Notes: a model not told the origin generated them from the sequence alone. DNA of 64,000 nucleotides from Rhizobium sp. WYCCWR10014 (GCF_001657485.1 NZ_LXFU01000035.1:248001-312000); one strand, 5' to 3'. Positions 33,237 through 42,320 are shown, numbered from the stretch's first letter. Numbers and translations are program-made.

Positions 33237-35051
33237 ATGCGCTTCACAATTAAACTTAAACTGAGCCTGGTGTTCGGTTTCATCGTCCTCCTGACCTGCG
33301 CCATGGCTGGTCTCTCGATCTACAATCTCTCGTCGCTGAACAGCGACATCTCGGTCATGGTTGCCGGTCCGGTCGCCAATCTGCGCGATTCCGGCGATCT
33401 TTCCGATGCCGTCATGCGCTCCATCCGCGCCGAGAAGGATGCCATCATCAATACAGACGCCAGCAAGATCGCCGGCTATGCCGACGAAATCTCGCAGCAG
33501 CGCGAGCTCATCAACACGCTCCAGGGCCGCCTTGCCACATCCGACGATCCCGAGATCAAATCCGGCATGGCACAATTCGGTGAACTCTACGGCAAGTGGA
33601 CGGCGCTGCAGGATCGTGTCGCCGAGCTCGCCAAGCAGAACACCGCCGAGTCCAATGCCCAGGCCGGCGTCATTTCGATGGGCGAAGGTCAGCAGGTGAC
33701 GACCCAGCTTCTCGGCATCCTCACCAAGCTGAATGACACCGTGACCGGTAACGTCGCCGAAACCGACGCGGCTACCAACGACCAGTATGCCCAATCGCGC
33801 AATCTGCTTGTCATCATGACGATCGGCCTGATCATCGTCTCTTCGGCAGCGGCGATCTGGATCCTGCTCAATATCTCGCGCGGCCTGAAGCGCGCCGTCA
33901 ATCTTGCCGATGCCGTCAGCATCGGCGATCTCGAACAGAATATCGAGCACAAGAGCAATGATGAAATTCGCGATCTCGTGCATTCGATGAGCCGGATGAC
34001 CGCGAACCTGCGCAACACCGCGACGATCGCCAACCAGATCGCGAACGGTGACCTGACGGTTTCTCCGAAGCCTCTTTCGGAGAAGGACATGCTGGGCCTC
34101 GCGCTCGAACAGATGGTCGAACGCCTACGCGGCGTCGTTGCCGATGCGATCGCGGCCGCCGAAAATGTCTCGGCCGGCAGCCAGGAACTGTCCTCGAGCT
34201 CCGAGCAGGTCTCGCAGGGCGCCACTGAACAGGCGGCTTCGGCCGAAGAGGCTTCCGCCTCGATGGAAGAGATGGCCGCCAACATCAAGCAGAACGCCGA
34301 TAACGCTGCGCAGACGGAAAAGATTGCCCGTCAGTCGGCCAAGGATGCGGAAGCCAGCGGTGACGCGGTGACACGCGCCGTACAGGCGATGCGGACCATC
34401 GCCGAGAAGATTGGCATCGTCCAGGAGATCGCCCGCCAGACCGACCTTCTCGCTCTGAACGCTGCCGTCGAAGCCGCTCGTGCGGGTGAACACGGCAAGG
34501 GTTTTGCGGTCGTCGCCTCGGAAGTGCGCAAGCTTGCCGAACGCAGCCAGTCGGCGGCTGCCGAAATCAGCTCGATGTCGGGCGATACGGTCAAAGCGGC
34601 TCAGGAAGCCGGCGACATGCTCGGCCGGCTGGTGCCCGATATCCGCAAGACGGCGGAACTGGTCTCCGAAATCAGCGCCGCGTGCCGCGAACAGGATGTC
34701 GGTGCTTCGCAGATCAACGAAGCGATCCAGCAGCTCGACAAGGTGACGCAGCAGAATGCCGGTGCTTCCGAGCAGATGTCGGCGACCTCGGAAGAGCTCG
34801 CGACCCAAGCGGAAGAACTGCAAGCCTCGATTGCCTTCTTCAAGGTCGATACGGCAAGCAATCGCCAGCATCGCGGGCCGGCCGCCAAGGTCACGGTCCG
34901 CAGCGCGGCTCCCGCTGGCCGTAAGCCCATGTCCAAGAAGCCGGCTGCCAACAGCGTCGCCGGCCAGCAGGCGCGGGCGAAAGGCTTCGCACTCGATCTC
35001 TCCATGGGCGGTCCTGATGATGGGGACGCCGAGTTCAAGGAAAGCGCATGA
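33237..35051 (+). CDS. Methyl-accepting chemotaxis protein, two HAMP modules
   Basis: A 604-residue receptor: TM1 (about 7-30), 4HB sensor with many Asn/Asp residues, TM2 (about 187-210), two HAMP units ([19 protein letters not shown] and [18 protein letters not shown]) and the signalling domain with its tip near residue 393. The second HAMP unit differs by only a few residues from the third unit of the preceding MCP. The tail is [18 protein letters not shown] plus KESA. ATG 33237 has GGGGGT seven bases upstream. Its stop overlaps the second cheW start. Confidence 0.94.
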   Translation: MRFTIKLKLSLVFGFIVLLTCAMAGLSIYNLSSLNSDISVMVAGPVANLRDSGDLSDAVMRSIRAEKDAIINTDASKIAGYADEISQQRELINTLQGRLATSDDPEIKSGMAQFGELYGKWTALQDRVAELAKQNTAESNAQAGVISMGEGQQVTTQLLGILTKLNDTVTGNVAETDAATNDQYAQSRNLLVIMTIGLIIVSSAAAIWILLNISRGLKRAVNLADAVSIGDLEQNIEHKSNDEIRDLVHSMSRMTANLRNTATIANQIANGDLTVSPKPLSEKDMLGLALEQMVERLRGVVADAIAAAENVSAGSQELSSSSEQVSQGATEQAASAEEASASMEEMAANIKQNADNAAQTEKIARQSAKDAEASGDAVTRAVQAMRTIAEKIGIVQEIARQTDLLALNAAVEAARAGEHGKGFAVVASEVRKLAERSQSAAAEISSMSGDTVKAAQEAGDMLGRLVPDIRKTAELVSEISAACREQDVGASQINEAIQQLDKVTQQNAGASEQMSATSEELATQAEELQASIAFFKVDTASNRQHRGPAAKVTVRSAAPAGRKPMSKKPAANSVAGQQARAKGFALDLSMGGPDDGDAEFKESA

Positions 35052-35530
35052 TCATGGCCACGACATCTCTGGAAGCGCAATTCGTGACCTTCAGCCTCGG
35101 CGAGGAGATTTTCGCCGTGCCGGTTGAGGTCGTACGGGAAATCCTCGACTATGCGGAAGCTTTCAAGATTCCGAATGGTCCCGACTATCTGCTCGGCCTG
35201 CGCGATGTGCGCGGGCAGGGCGTGCCGACGATCGATCTTCGCCTGAAGCTCGGCATGACGAAGACTGTGCCGACGCCGCACACGCGGGTGCTCGTCCTCG
35301 ACGTGCCGATGGAAAGCCGGCTGCTGACCCTCGGCCTCGTCGCCGATCGCGTCTTCGAGGTCACGCCGTTCCGGCGCGAGCAGATCGAGGCGGCGCCCGA
35401 TATCGGCGTGCGCTGGCGCTCGGACTATATCGCCGGCGTCGTTCGCCGTGAAAATGGCTTCGTCGTCATCATCGATCTTGCACGCTTGCTGTCTCGCGAG
35501 GACGCCTCGGCACTGCAATCGGCGGCCTGA
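35048..35530 (+). CDS. cheW: Chemotaxis coupling protein CheW (second copy)
   Basis: A 160-residue CheW-like protein: [22 protein letters not shown], then [20 protein letters not shown] and [23 protein letters not shown] C-terminal segment (landmarks). It differs from the first copy throughout, so it is not a recent duplicate. Its ATG overlaps the third MCP stop (ATGA); a second ATG two codons on is possible. Two CheWs in one operon suggest that different receptors or array positions use different couplers. Followed by cheR after 30 bases. Confidence 0.93.
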   Translation: MIMATTSLEAQFVTFSLGEEIFAVPVEVVREILDYAEAFKIPNGPDYLLGLRDVRGQGVPTIDLRLKLGMTKTVPTPHTRVLVLDVPMESRLLTLGLVADRVFEVTPFRREQIEAAPDIGVRWRSDYIAGVVRRENGFVVIIDLARLLSREDASALQSAA

Positions 35531-35560
35531 CCCGCGCATCAACTCGGAGTACTGCATTCT

Positions 35561-36418
35561 ATGAGTATGGCAGCAGCGGTGGAAACCCAATTGCCGGGCG
35601 ACCGGATCAGCAAGCGCAATTTCGACAAGCTTGCCCGGTTCATCTACGACTATAGCGGCATCAAGATGCCGCCGACCAAGCTGACGATGCTCGAAGGGCG
35701 GCTGAGGCGCCGCCTTCGCGCAACCAACCACGCGACCTTTGACGATTATTGCGACTTCCTGTTCAATGAGGATGGCCTCGCCCAGGAAACCGTCTACCTG
35801 ATCGACGTGGTGACGACGAATAAGACCGACTTCTTCCGCGAAGCCAAGCATTTCGACTATCTGCAGAGCGTGGCGTTGCCGGCGATCGCCAACAGCGGCG
35901 TGCGGTCCATCCGCACCTGGAGTTCGGCCTGCTCGACGGGGGCGGAACCCTACACGATGGCGATGGTGCTGGCGGAATTCGCCGAAGGCCGCAACGACGT
36001 CTCCTACAGCGTGCTGGCGACCGACCTTTCCACCGACGTGCTGCAGACGGCGCGCCGTGGCATCTATCCGGAAGATTTGATCGCACCCGTGCCGCGCGAC
36101 CTGCAGCGCAAATACGTGCTGACGGCCAAGCAGCCGGGTCGGCGGGAGGTGCGCATTACGCCGAAACTGCGTAGCAAGATCGGTTTTGCCCGTATGAACC
36201 TGATGGACGAGAAATACGCGATCGGCGAACCGATGCACGTCATCTTCTGCCGCAACGTGCTAATCTACTTCGACAAGCAGACTCAGGCCGGTGTTCTCAA
36301 CCGCCTCTGTGATTGCCTGGCGAAGGGCGGCTATATGTTCATCGGCCATTCCGAATCGATCACCGGTTTCGATCTGCCGTTGAAGCAGGTCTCGAATACG
36401 GTGTTTCAGCGTATCTAA
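35561..36418 (+). CDS. cheR: Chemotaxis protein methyltransferase CheR
   Basis: CheR methylates glutamates of MCPs using S-adenosylmethionine. The 285-residue protein has the N-terminal helical domain (about 15-80), then the methyltransferase fold with [16 protein letters not shown] for cofactor binding and [11 protein letters not shown] plus FIGHSESI near the C-terminus. The neighbouring MCPs lack the NWETF tether, so methylation would rely on direct recognition of the helices. The start has no close ribosome binding site; ATG 35567 is an alternative. A 59-base gap with a repeat fragment separates it from cheB. Confidence 0.95.
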   Translation: MSMAAAVETQLPGDRISKRNFDKLARFIYDYSGIKMPPTKLTMLEGRLRRRLRATNHATFDDYCDFLFNEDGLAQETVYLIDVVTTNKTDFFREAKHFDYLQSVALPAIANSGVRSIRTWSSACSTGAEPYTMAMVLAEFAEGRNDVSYSVLATDLSTDVLQTARRGIYPEDLIAPVPRDLQRKYVLTAKQPGRREVRITPKLRSKIGFARMNLMDEKYAIGEPMHVIFCRNVLIYFDKQTQAGVLNRLCDCLAKGGYMFIGHSESITGFDLPLKQVSNTVFQRI

Positions 36419-36466
36419 AGCGCATCGTTATCCCAAAACCGCTGAGCACTTCTGGACGGCATGCAT
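36419..36466. repeat. Fragment of intergenic repeat between cheR and cheB
   Basis: The sequence around CCAAAACCGCTGAGCACTT resembles the copy at 44711-44759 (CCGAAAACCGCTCACACTT). It looks like a decayed member of a common rhizobial intergenic repeat, sitting inside the che operon without a terminator. Confidence 0.5.
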
Positions 36467-36477
36467 TAGGGGCATTC

Positions 36478-37575
36478 ATGGCTAAGAAAATCCGCGTTCT
36501 CATCATCGACGATTCCGCCAGCATCCGCCAGACGCTGACCCATGTGCTGGAGCAGGATCCCGATATCGAGATCATGGCGGTCGCATCCGACCCCTTCATG
36601 GCGGCGCGGAAGCTCCAGGAGGAGATCCCCGATGTCATCACGCTCGACGTCGAGATGCCACGCATGGATGGCATCACCTTCCTGCGCAAGCTGATGTCGC
36701 AACGGCCGATCCCCGTCGTGATGTGCTCGTCGCTGACGGAGGCGGGATCGGAAACGCTGCTCCAGGCGCTGGAGGCCGGCGCCGTCGACGTCATCCTGAA
36801 ATCGAAGATCGGCGCTGCCGACAGCCTTTCCGACGATGCGATGCGCATTCGCGAAGTCGTCAAGAGCGCCTCGCATGCACGGCTTTCCAACGTGCGCCGC
36901 GCCGCCGGAACCATTCGCTCCGCCTCAGTGGAAGGGCCGGCCAAGAAGCTGACGGCGGATGTGATGCTGCCGCCGCCGACGGGGCGGGCCATGGCGAAGA
37001 CGACGGAGATGGTCGTCTGCGTCGGCGCTTCCACCGGCGGCACCGAAGCGCTGCGCGAGTTCCTGGAGGAACTGCCGGCCAATGCGCCTGGCATGGTGAT
37101 CGTCCAGCATATGCCCGAGAAATTCACTGCCGCCTTCGCCAAGCGGCTGAACGGGCTCTGCGAGGTCGAGGTCAAGGAAGCCGTCGATGGCGATCCGGTG
37201 CTGCGCGGCCATGTGCTGATCGCGCCAGGCGACAAACACATGCTGCTCGAACGCCAGGGTGCGCGCTACTATGTGAGCGTCAAGACCGGGCCGCTGGTGT
37301 CGCGACACCGGCCTTCCGTCGACGTGCTCTTCCGTTCGGCGGCGCGCTCGGCCGGCTCGAACGCCATGGGGATCATCATGACCGGCATGGGCGACGACGG
37401 CGCGCGCGGCATGCTGGAAATGCATCAGGCCGGCGCCTACACGGTGGCGCAGGACGAGGCGAGCTCCGTTGTTTTCGGCATGCCGAAGGAGGCGATCGCC
37501 AAAGGCGGCGTCGACCGTATCCTGCCGCTCGATCAGATCGCTCGCGAAGTGCTGATAACGCAGCAGAAGTTTTAA
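36478..37575 (+). CDS. cheB: Chemotaxis-specific methylesterase CheB
   Basis: CheB removes methyl groups from (and deamidates) MCPs when phosphorylated by CheA. The 365-residue protein has an N-terminal receiver with Asp57 ([11 protein letters not shown]) and pocket Asp11/12, a linker of about 40 residues, and a C-terminal methylesterase with catalytic Ser185 (VGASTGGT), His in IVQHMPE and Asp in GMGDDGARG. The ATG at 36478 has AGGGG upstream; the longer frame from 36313 lies within cheR. Last gene of the operon, followed by a terminator. Confidence 0.96.
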   Translation: MAKKIRVLIIDDSASIRQTLTHVLEQDPDIEIMAVASDPFMAARKLQEEIPDVITLDVEMPRMDGITFLRKLMSQRPIPVVMCSSLTEAGSETLLQALEAGAVDVILKSKIGAADSLSDDAMRIREVVKSASHARLSNVRRAAGTIRSASVEGPAKKLTADVMLPPPTGRAMAKTTEMVVCVGASTGGTEALREFLEELPANAPGMVIVQHMPEKFTAAFAKRLNGLCEVEVKEAVDGDPVLRGHVLIAPGDKHMLLERQGARYYVSVKTGPLVSRHRPSVDVLFRSAARSAGSNAMGIIMTGMGDDGARGMLEMHQAGAYTVAQDEASSVVFGMPKEAIAKGGVDRILPLDQIAREVLITQQKF

Positions 37576-37599
37576 GTCGGTTTCAACGGAAGCGGCTGA

Positions 37600-37632
37600 A
37601 GCCGGCGGTATCGTAAGATGCCGCCGGCTTTT
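37600..37632 (+). terminator. Terminator of the che operon
   Basis: AGCCGGCGG and CCGCCGGCT form a perfect nine-base-pair stem with a 12-base loop, followed by TTTT. It lies 25 bases after the cheB stop. Confidence 0.88.
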
Positions 37633-37657
37633 GATTATCACCCTGCAGGTTCTCTGT

Positions 37658-38398
37658 TCAGGCGAGATAACCGCCGTCGATCGTCAGGCTGGCGCCGGTG
37701 ACGAAGGCGGCCTCGGCACTGGCGAGATAGGCGGCGAGGCCGGCAATCTCGCGGTCCTCACCCAGGCGGCCAAGCGCCATCAGCGGCTTGAGGCGTTCAT
37801 GATCGTCTTCATTGGGGTTCATGTCGGTCGCCGTCGGGCCGGGCTGGATGTTGTTGACGGTGATGCCGCGTGGGCCGAGATCGCGGGCGAGGCCGCGGGT
37901 CATCGAGGCGATCGCGCCCTTCGTCATGCTGTAGACTGCGGAGGTCGGAAAGCCGCTGCGATCGGCGGTGACGCTGCCGATGGTGATGATGCGGCCGCCT
38001 TCCTTCATATGTCTTGCCGCTGCCTGGATGCCGACGAAGGCAGCGCGGACATTAACGGCGAACATCCGGTCGAAATCTTCGAGCGAATAGTCCTCGAGCG
38101 GGTTGAGGATGAGAATCCCGGCATTGCTGACGAGAATGTCGAGACCGCCAAAGGTCTCGGCTGTCAGCGCAACGGCATCCTGTACCGCTTTCGCATCGGC
38201 ACTGTCGGCCCGGATCGCCAGCGCCTTGCCGCCAGAAGCCTCCAGCTCGGCAACGATTGCCTTCGCCCTGTGCTCGGAGCTGGAATAGGTGAAGGCGACG
38301 GCGGCGCCGTCAGCGGCGAGCCTTCGGACGATGGCGGCACCGATGCCGCGCGAACCGCCGGTGACGAGGGCGATCTTGGTGGAAAGGGATTGAGACAT
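37658..38398 (-). CDS. SDR family oxidoreductase
   Basis: A 246-residue classical SDR (FabG-like). Motifs: VTGGSRGIGAAIV, NAGILI, catalytic Ser in ITIGSVTADR (one position shifted toward GSV), YSMTKGAIASM for Tyr/Lys, and INGGYLA-type C-terminus (IDGGYLA). It is on the minus strand, with AAAGGA before the ATG. Downstream of it is the che terminator; upstream lies the TetR gene on the same strand. A palindrome related to the TetR gene's own operator lies 19 bases before the start, which suggests that this SDR is a target of that TetR. Confidence 0.92.
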   Translation of the reverse strand: MSQSLSTKIALVTGGSRGIGAAIVRRLAADGAAVAFTYSSSEHRAKAIVAELEASGGKALAIRADSADAKAVQDAVALTAETFGGLDILVSNAGILILNPLEDYSLEDFDRMFAVNVRAAFVGIQAAARHMKEGGRIITIGSVTADRSGFPTSAVYSMTKGAIASMTRGLARDLGPRGITVNNIQPGPTATDMNPNEDDHERLKPLMALGRLGEDREIAGLAAYLASAEAAFVTGASLTIDGGYLA

Positions 38399-38416
38399 GC
38401 AGGTTTCCTTTGTTTT

Positions 38417-38432
38417 TGGATTGATCAGTCTA
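38417..38432. promoter_or_regulatory. TetR-type operator upstream of SDR gene
   Basis: TGGATTGATCAGTCTA matches the site at 39072-39087 (TGGACTGATCTGTCCA) at most positions and is centred on TGATCA. It lies just before the SDR gene, so one regulator probably controls both. Confidence 0.65.
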
Positions 38433-38472
38433 GAATTGGCCGTGGAAAGGCCGGTTCGGAGTTGCCCCGTCG

Positions 38473-39051
38473 TCAGCGAAGGCTTCTGATTGCCATGCGT
38501 GCGATAGCGCGGAGCGTCTCGGGTGGGGCGCCGTTTCGGGCGCTGACTTTCATGCCCGACAGGGCAGCGCCGAGAAACGGAATGGCGTTGGCGATATCGA
38601 TATCTGTTGCGAGGTCTCCGGTCCTGCGAGCCTCACCGAGAAGGCTCTCGATCGCCGCGTGAAGCGCGTGGCCGGCGCTGTCGGTAAGAGCTGCGACCTC
38701 GGCATCGGTGCGGCCGAATTCGCAGATGGCGCTGACACCGAGGCAGCCGCGCCGCGCCTCGGCAGCGGGACGCGAGGCGAAGGCGACGAGAGCACCTTCC
38801 AGCGCCTCGATCGGCCGGCCTTCGCGGCGAAGATCGGCGATGATCTTGTCGATGCTTTCCACATTGTAGCGCTTCAGCGCTTCCAGATAGAGGCCGCGCT
38901 TGTCGCCGAAAGTGTCGTACATGCTTTGCCGGCTGATCTTCATCGCCGTCAGCAATTCCTCGGTCGAGGTGCCTTCATAGCCGTGCTCGGAAAATACGCC
39001 GATGGCGGCATGAAGGGCGGTGTCGCGATCGAATTCCTTGTGTCTAGCCAT
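38473..39051 (-). CDS. TetR family transcriptional regulator
   Basis: A 192-residue TetR-type repressor. The N-terminal helix-turn-helix is in AAIGVFSEHGYEGTSTEELLTAMKISRQSMYDTFGDKRGLYLEA (residues about 12-55; key parts GYEGTSTEELL and SRQSMYDTFGDK), similar to AcrR/NemR-like regulators of electrophile responses. A Cys in RRGCLGVSAICEFG in the ligand domain is compatible with redox or electrophile sensing, which is inference. ATG 39051 is chosen because it fits TetR starts; the frame runs open to 39198. It lies upstream of the SDR and both genes carry the same operator. Confidence 0.92.
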   Translation of the reverse strand: MARHKEFDRDTALHAAIGVFSEHGYEGTSTEELLTAMKISRQSMYDTFGDKRGLYLEALKRYNVESIDKIIADLRREGRPIEALEGALVAFASRPAAEARRGCLGVSAICEFGRTDAEVAALTDSAGHALHAAIESLLGEARRTGDLATDIDIANAIPFLGAALSGMKVSARNGAPPETLRAIARMAIRSLR

Positions 39052-39071
39052 GACCAGGCTTCTACTATTAT

Positions 39072-39087
39072 TGGACTGATCTGTCCA
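39072..39087. promoter_or_regulatory. TetR-type operator upstream of tetR gene
   Basis: TGGAC-TGATCT-GTCCA is an inverted repeat 20 bases upstream of the TetR start codon, with a related copy before the SDR gene. Likely autoregulatory site. Confidence 0.65.
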
Positions 39088-39269
39088 GAATAAAATTAAT
39101 GGTTTCCGGCGCCGCAGGGCAGCCATGCGCGCCTCCCCTTGAAATTTCCCTGATTTTGTGGTCTTGAGGCCGCCAATCTTCGCAGCGCTGCCTGTCATGC
39201 ATGTTCAGGGACACTTCCCGCCCCTGGCAGCGCGCGCGCCCCGTATCAGTCCCAAGGAAAAATGCGCCG

Positions 39270-40070
39270 ATGGCCCGTTCAGCTCTTCTCAATGTCATGG
39301 TTCAGGCTGCCCTCAAGGCAGGAAAGTCGCTGGGACGTGATTTCGGCGAAGTGCAGAACCTGCAGGTTTCCGTGAAGGGACCGGGCGATTTCGTTTCCAC
39401 CGCCGACCGCAAGGCCGAAAAGATCGTCAGGGAAGAGCTGATCAAGGCGCGTCCGACCTATGGCTTCCTCGGCGAGGAAAGCGAGGAAATCAAGGGCACC
39501 GACGGCGCGCATCGCTGGATCGTCGATCCGCTTGATGGCACGACGAACTTTTTGCACGGCATCCCGGCCTTCGCTGTCTCGATCGCGCTCGAACGCAATG
39601 GCGAGATCGTTGCCGCCGTCGTCTTCAATCCGGCGACCGACGAGCTCTATACCGCCGAGCGCGGCGGCGGGGCCTTCCTTAACGACCGACGCCTGCGCGT
39701 CGCCGCGCGCCGGGCGCTGTCGGATTGCGTCATCGGCTGCGGTGTGCCGGCGCTCGGCAAGCGCAATCACGGCAAGTTCCTGGTCGAGCTTCGCCACGTG
39801 ATGGGCGAAGTTGCGGGCATCCGCCGCCTGGGCTCACCGACCCTCGACCTCGCCTATGTCGCGGCCGGGCGTTTCGACGGTTTCTGGGAAGCGGAGCTTG
39901 CGCCCTGGGATATGGCGGCCGGCATCCTGCTCATCCGTGAAGCCGGCGGTTTCGCCACCGACTGGGACGGTGGCGCAACGATGCTCGAGAGCGGCACGAT
40001 TGTCGCCGGCAACGAGATCATCCACAAGGCGCTGATCGAAGTCGTCAAGCGGCCGGTTCCCGCCAAGTGA
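39270..40070 (+). CDS. suhB: Inositol monophosphatase family protein
   Basis: A 266-residue metal-dependent phosphatase of the inositol monophosphatase family. Metal ligands are in FLGEESEE, IVDPLDGTTNFLHG and the C-terminal ELAPWDMAAGILLI (three classical IMPase motifs). It hydrolyses myo-inositol 1-phosphate; in bacteria SuhB also takes part in rRNA antitermination, which may or may not apply here. ATG 39270 is chosen because the frame upstream (from 39201) has no ribosome binding site and homologues start MARSALLNVM. The 180 bases upstream contain an inverted repeat (GCGCTGCC/GGCAGCGC). Confidence 0.93.
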   Translation: MARSALLNVMVQAALKAGKSLGRDFGEVQNLQVSVKGPGDFVSTADRKAEKIVREELIKARPTYGFLGEESEEIKGTDGAHRWIVDPLDGTTNFLHGIPAFAVSIALERNGEIVAAVVFNPATDELYTAERGGGAFLNDRRLRVAARRALSDCVIGCGVPALGKRNHGKFLVELRHVMGEVAGIRRLGSPTLDLAYVAAGRFDGFWEAELAPWDMAAGILLIREAGGFATDWDGGATMLESGTIVAGNEIIHKALIEVVKRPVPAK

Positions 40071-40181
40071 CCGAACGAAAATCTGGCTGTTGTAAAGTCA
40101 CGGTTTTCGCCCCGGCATACTTCAATTCGGCACAATGTTGCTCTAGTCTCCGCCAGCAATGACTCCGGAGGCAGCGACCCT

Positions 40182-41285
40182 ATGGAAAATGTGAATGTGG
40201 CGGAGATAGGCTCCACCGAAAAGACGGCTGGCACTTATGCCAACAGGCTTTCGAGTCCCATGCCCTTCCTCTGGACGATGCTGCTTTTCCTCGTCATCGT
40301 CGGCTTTATCGCCGCCATCCTCTTCCGCCAGACGCAAACCGCCTTCATGCACAATCCAGGCCTCAACGGCCTGATCGTCGGCGTTCTTGGCGTCGGAATC
40401 ATCCTTGTTTTCAACCATGTACTGGCGCTTCGCCCCGAAGTACGCTGGTTTAATTCGTTCCGCGCCGCCGGCAGCGCCGACAAGGTCAACCGCAATCCGC
40501 GGCTGCTTGCGCCAATGCGGGCGCTGCTCGGCAGCCGCAAGTCCTCAGCGGCGCTGTCGACGACGGCGCTGCGCTCTATCCTCGATTCGATCGCCGCCCG
40601 CCTCGACGAATCACGCGACGTTTCGCGCTACCTGATCGGCCTCTTGGTCTTCCTCGGCCTGCTCGGCACCTTCTGGGGCCTCATCGGCACGATCGGCTCG
40701 ATCAGCATCGTCATCCGGTCGCTCGATGCCGGCTCGAACGGCACCGGAGACGTGCTCTCGGCGCTGAAGGAAGGGCTCTCAATGCCGCTTTCGGGCATGG
40801 GCCAGGCCTTCTCCTCTTCGCTGCTCGGCCTTTCCGGTTCGCTCATTCTCGGCTTCCTCGACCTGCAGGCGGGTCGGGCGCAAAACCGCTTCTACATGGA
40901 GCTGGAAAACTGGCTGTCCTCGGTCACGGATGTCGGCTCCGATCTTGCCCCGGCTCTCGAGGCCGTTTCCGGCGCGTCCTCGGACGACATGCGCGCGCTC
41001 TCCGACTATCTGCGCAAGGTCTCCGAAGAGGGCGGCGCCGGCAGCCAGCGTTCCGTCGCCGCCATGGCGAGCCTTGCCGAAGGTATTCAGGGCCTCGTCA
41101 AGAACATGCGCAACGAGCAGCAGATGCTGCGCGACTGGATCGAAGCACAGCAGGACGAGGCCAAGGCGATGCGACGCACGCTCGACCGGCTTGCCGAACG
41201 CATCGGCGTGCAGGAGCGCTCAGGTGAGAGGGGCGAGCGTTTGCGCGACCGCGCCAGCCAATCAGAAAAGAGCGAGGGCAAGTAA
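40182..41285 (+). CDS. MotA/TolQ/ExbB-like membrane protein
   Basis: A 367-residue inner-membrane protein of the MotA/TolQ/ExbB superfamily. Four hydrophobic segments are visible: about 29-50, 61-82, 151-178 (LIGLLVFLGLLGTFWGLIGT) and 207-232 (MGQAFSSSLLGLSGSLILGF). The last two match the proton-channel helices of the family. The C-terminal 120 residues are charged and helical. It is followed after three bases by a MotB/OmpA-like gene, so the two probably form a proton-driven stator. GGAGG lies 11 bases upstream of the ATG. Function is unknown; a force-transmitting or cell-envelope role is inferred. Confidence 0.88.
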   Translation: MENVNVAEIGSTEKTAGTYANRLSSPMPFLWTMLLFLVIVGFIAAILFRQTQTAFMHNPGLNGLIVGVLGVGIILVFNHVLALRPEVRWFNSFRAAGSADKVNRNPRLLAPMRALLGSRKSSAALSTTALRSILDSIAARLDESRDVSRYLIGLLVFLGLLGTFWGLIGTIGSISIVIRSLDAGSNGTGDVLSALKEGLSMPLSGMGQAFSSSLLGLSGSLILGFLDLQAGRAQNRFYMELENWLSSVTDVGSDLAPALEAVSGASSDDMRALSDYLRKVSEEGGAGSQRSVAAMASLAEGIQGLVKNMRNEQQMLRDWIEAQQDEAKAMRRTLDRLAERIGVQERSGERGERLRDRASQSEKSEGK

Positions 41286-41288
41286 GCC

Positions 41289-42320
41289 ATGGCTCTTGCC
41301 CGCAACCGGCGCCGCGAACGCACGGTGGATTATTGGCCGGGTTTCGTCGATGCACTGTCGACGCTGCTCATCTCCATCATGTTCCTGCTGACGGTCTTCG
41401 TCGTGGGGCAGTTCATCCTCAGCCGCGAGATATCAGGACGCGATGAGGTGCTCAGTCGCCTCAACAGCCAGATCAACGAGCTGACTCAGCTTCTCGCGCT
41501 CGAAAAGGGCAGCAACCAGGATCTCCAGGATTCGGTCGCCAATCTACAGGCTTCGCTTGCCAGTGCCGAAGGCGACCGTTCGCGGCTGCAGGCGCTGCTG
41601 AATGCCGGTTCGGGCGGTCAGGATGCGGCGCAGAAGCGGATCGGCTCGATGACGCAGGAGCTCGACGAACAGAAGCAGGTGAGCGAACGGGCGCTCAGCC
41701 AGGTCGAACTGCTGAACCAGCAGATCGCGGCACTTCGCAGCCAGATTGCCGCTGTCGAAGCAGCCCTTCAGGCGTCGGAGGATAAGGACCGGGTTTCGCA
41801 GACCAAGATCGCCGATCTCGGCAGCCGTCTCAACGTGGCGCTCGCCGCGCGCGTGCAGGAGCTGAACCGCTACCGTTCCGACTTCTTCGGTCGGTTGCGG
41901 GAGATCCTCTCGGACCGCGAGAATATCCGCATCGTCGGCGACCGGTTCGTGTTCCAATCGGAAGTGCTGTTTCCCTCGGGCGGCGCCGACCTCAATCCGG
42001 AAGGGCAGACCGAGATGGCGAAGCTTGCTGCCGCCCTTCTCGATCTCGCTAAGGAAATTCCATCGGAGATCAACTGGGTGCTGCGCGTCGACGGCCATAC
42101 CGACAATGTGCCGCTTGGCGGAACGGGCCGCTATCGCGACAACTGGGAGCTCTCCTCCGCGCGCGCGATTTCGGTCGTCAAGTTCCTGATCGCACAGGGC
42201 GTGCCGGCCGACCGGCTGGTTGCCGCCGGCTTCGGCGAGTTCCAGCCAATCGCCCCGGGCGACACGCCGGATGCGCGCTCCACCAACCGCCGCATCGAGC
42301 TGAAGCTCACCGAGAAATGA
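41289..42320 (+). CDS. MotB/OmpA-like peptidoglycan-binding protein
   Basis: A 343-residue protein with an N-terminal membrane helix (about 18-42, VDALSTLLISIMFLLTVFVV) carrying an Asp in GFVDALS at the position of the MotB proton-carrying residue, a long coiled coil (about 45-195) and a C-terminal OmpA/MotB peptidoglycan-binding domain (about 215-342: LRVDGHTDNVPLGG, then LSSARAISVVKFL and DARSTNRRIELKL). It forms an operon with the MotA/ExbB-like gene. It is not the flagellar MotB in gene context; the length of the coiled coil is unusual for MotB. Confidence 0.9.
   Translation: MALARNRRRERTVDYWPGFVDALSTLLISIMFLLTVFVVGQFILSREISGRDEVLSRLNSQINELTQLLALEKGSNQDLQDSVANLQASLASAEGDRSRLQALLNAGSGGQDAAQKRIGSMTQELDEQKQVSERALSQVELLNQQIAALRSQIAAVEAALQASEDKDRVSQTKIADLGSRLNVALAARVQELNRYRSDFFGRLREILSDRENIRIVGDRFVFQSEVLFPSGGADLNPEGQTEMAKLAAALLDLAKEIPSEINWVLRVDGHTDNVPLGGTGRYRDNWELSSARAISVVKFLIAQGVPADRLVAAGFGEFQPIAPGDTPDARSTNRRIELKLTEK

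Noticed and set aside
40182..42320. Zorya anti-phage system
   Set aside because: The ZorA/ZorB-like appearance comes from the shared MotA/MotB fold. No ZorC/D/E helicase or nuclease gene is adjacent.
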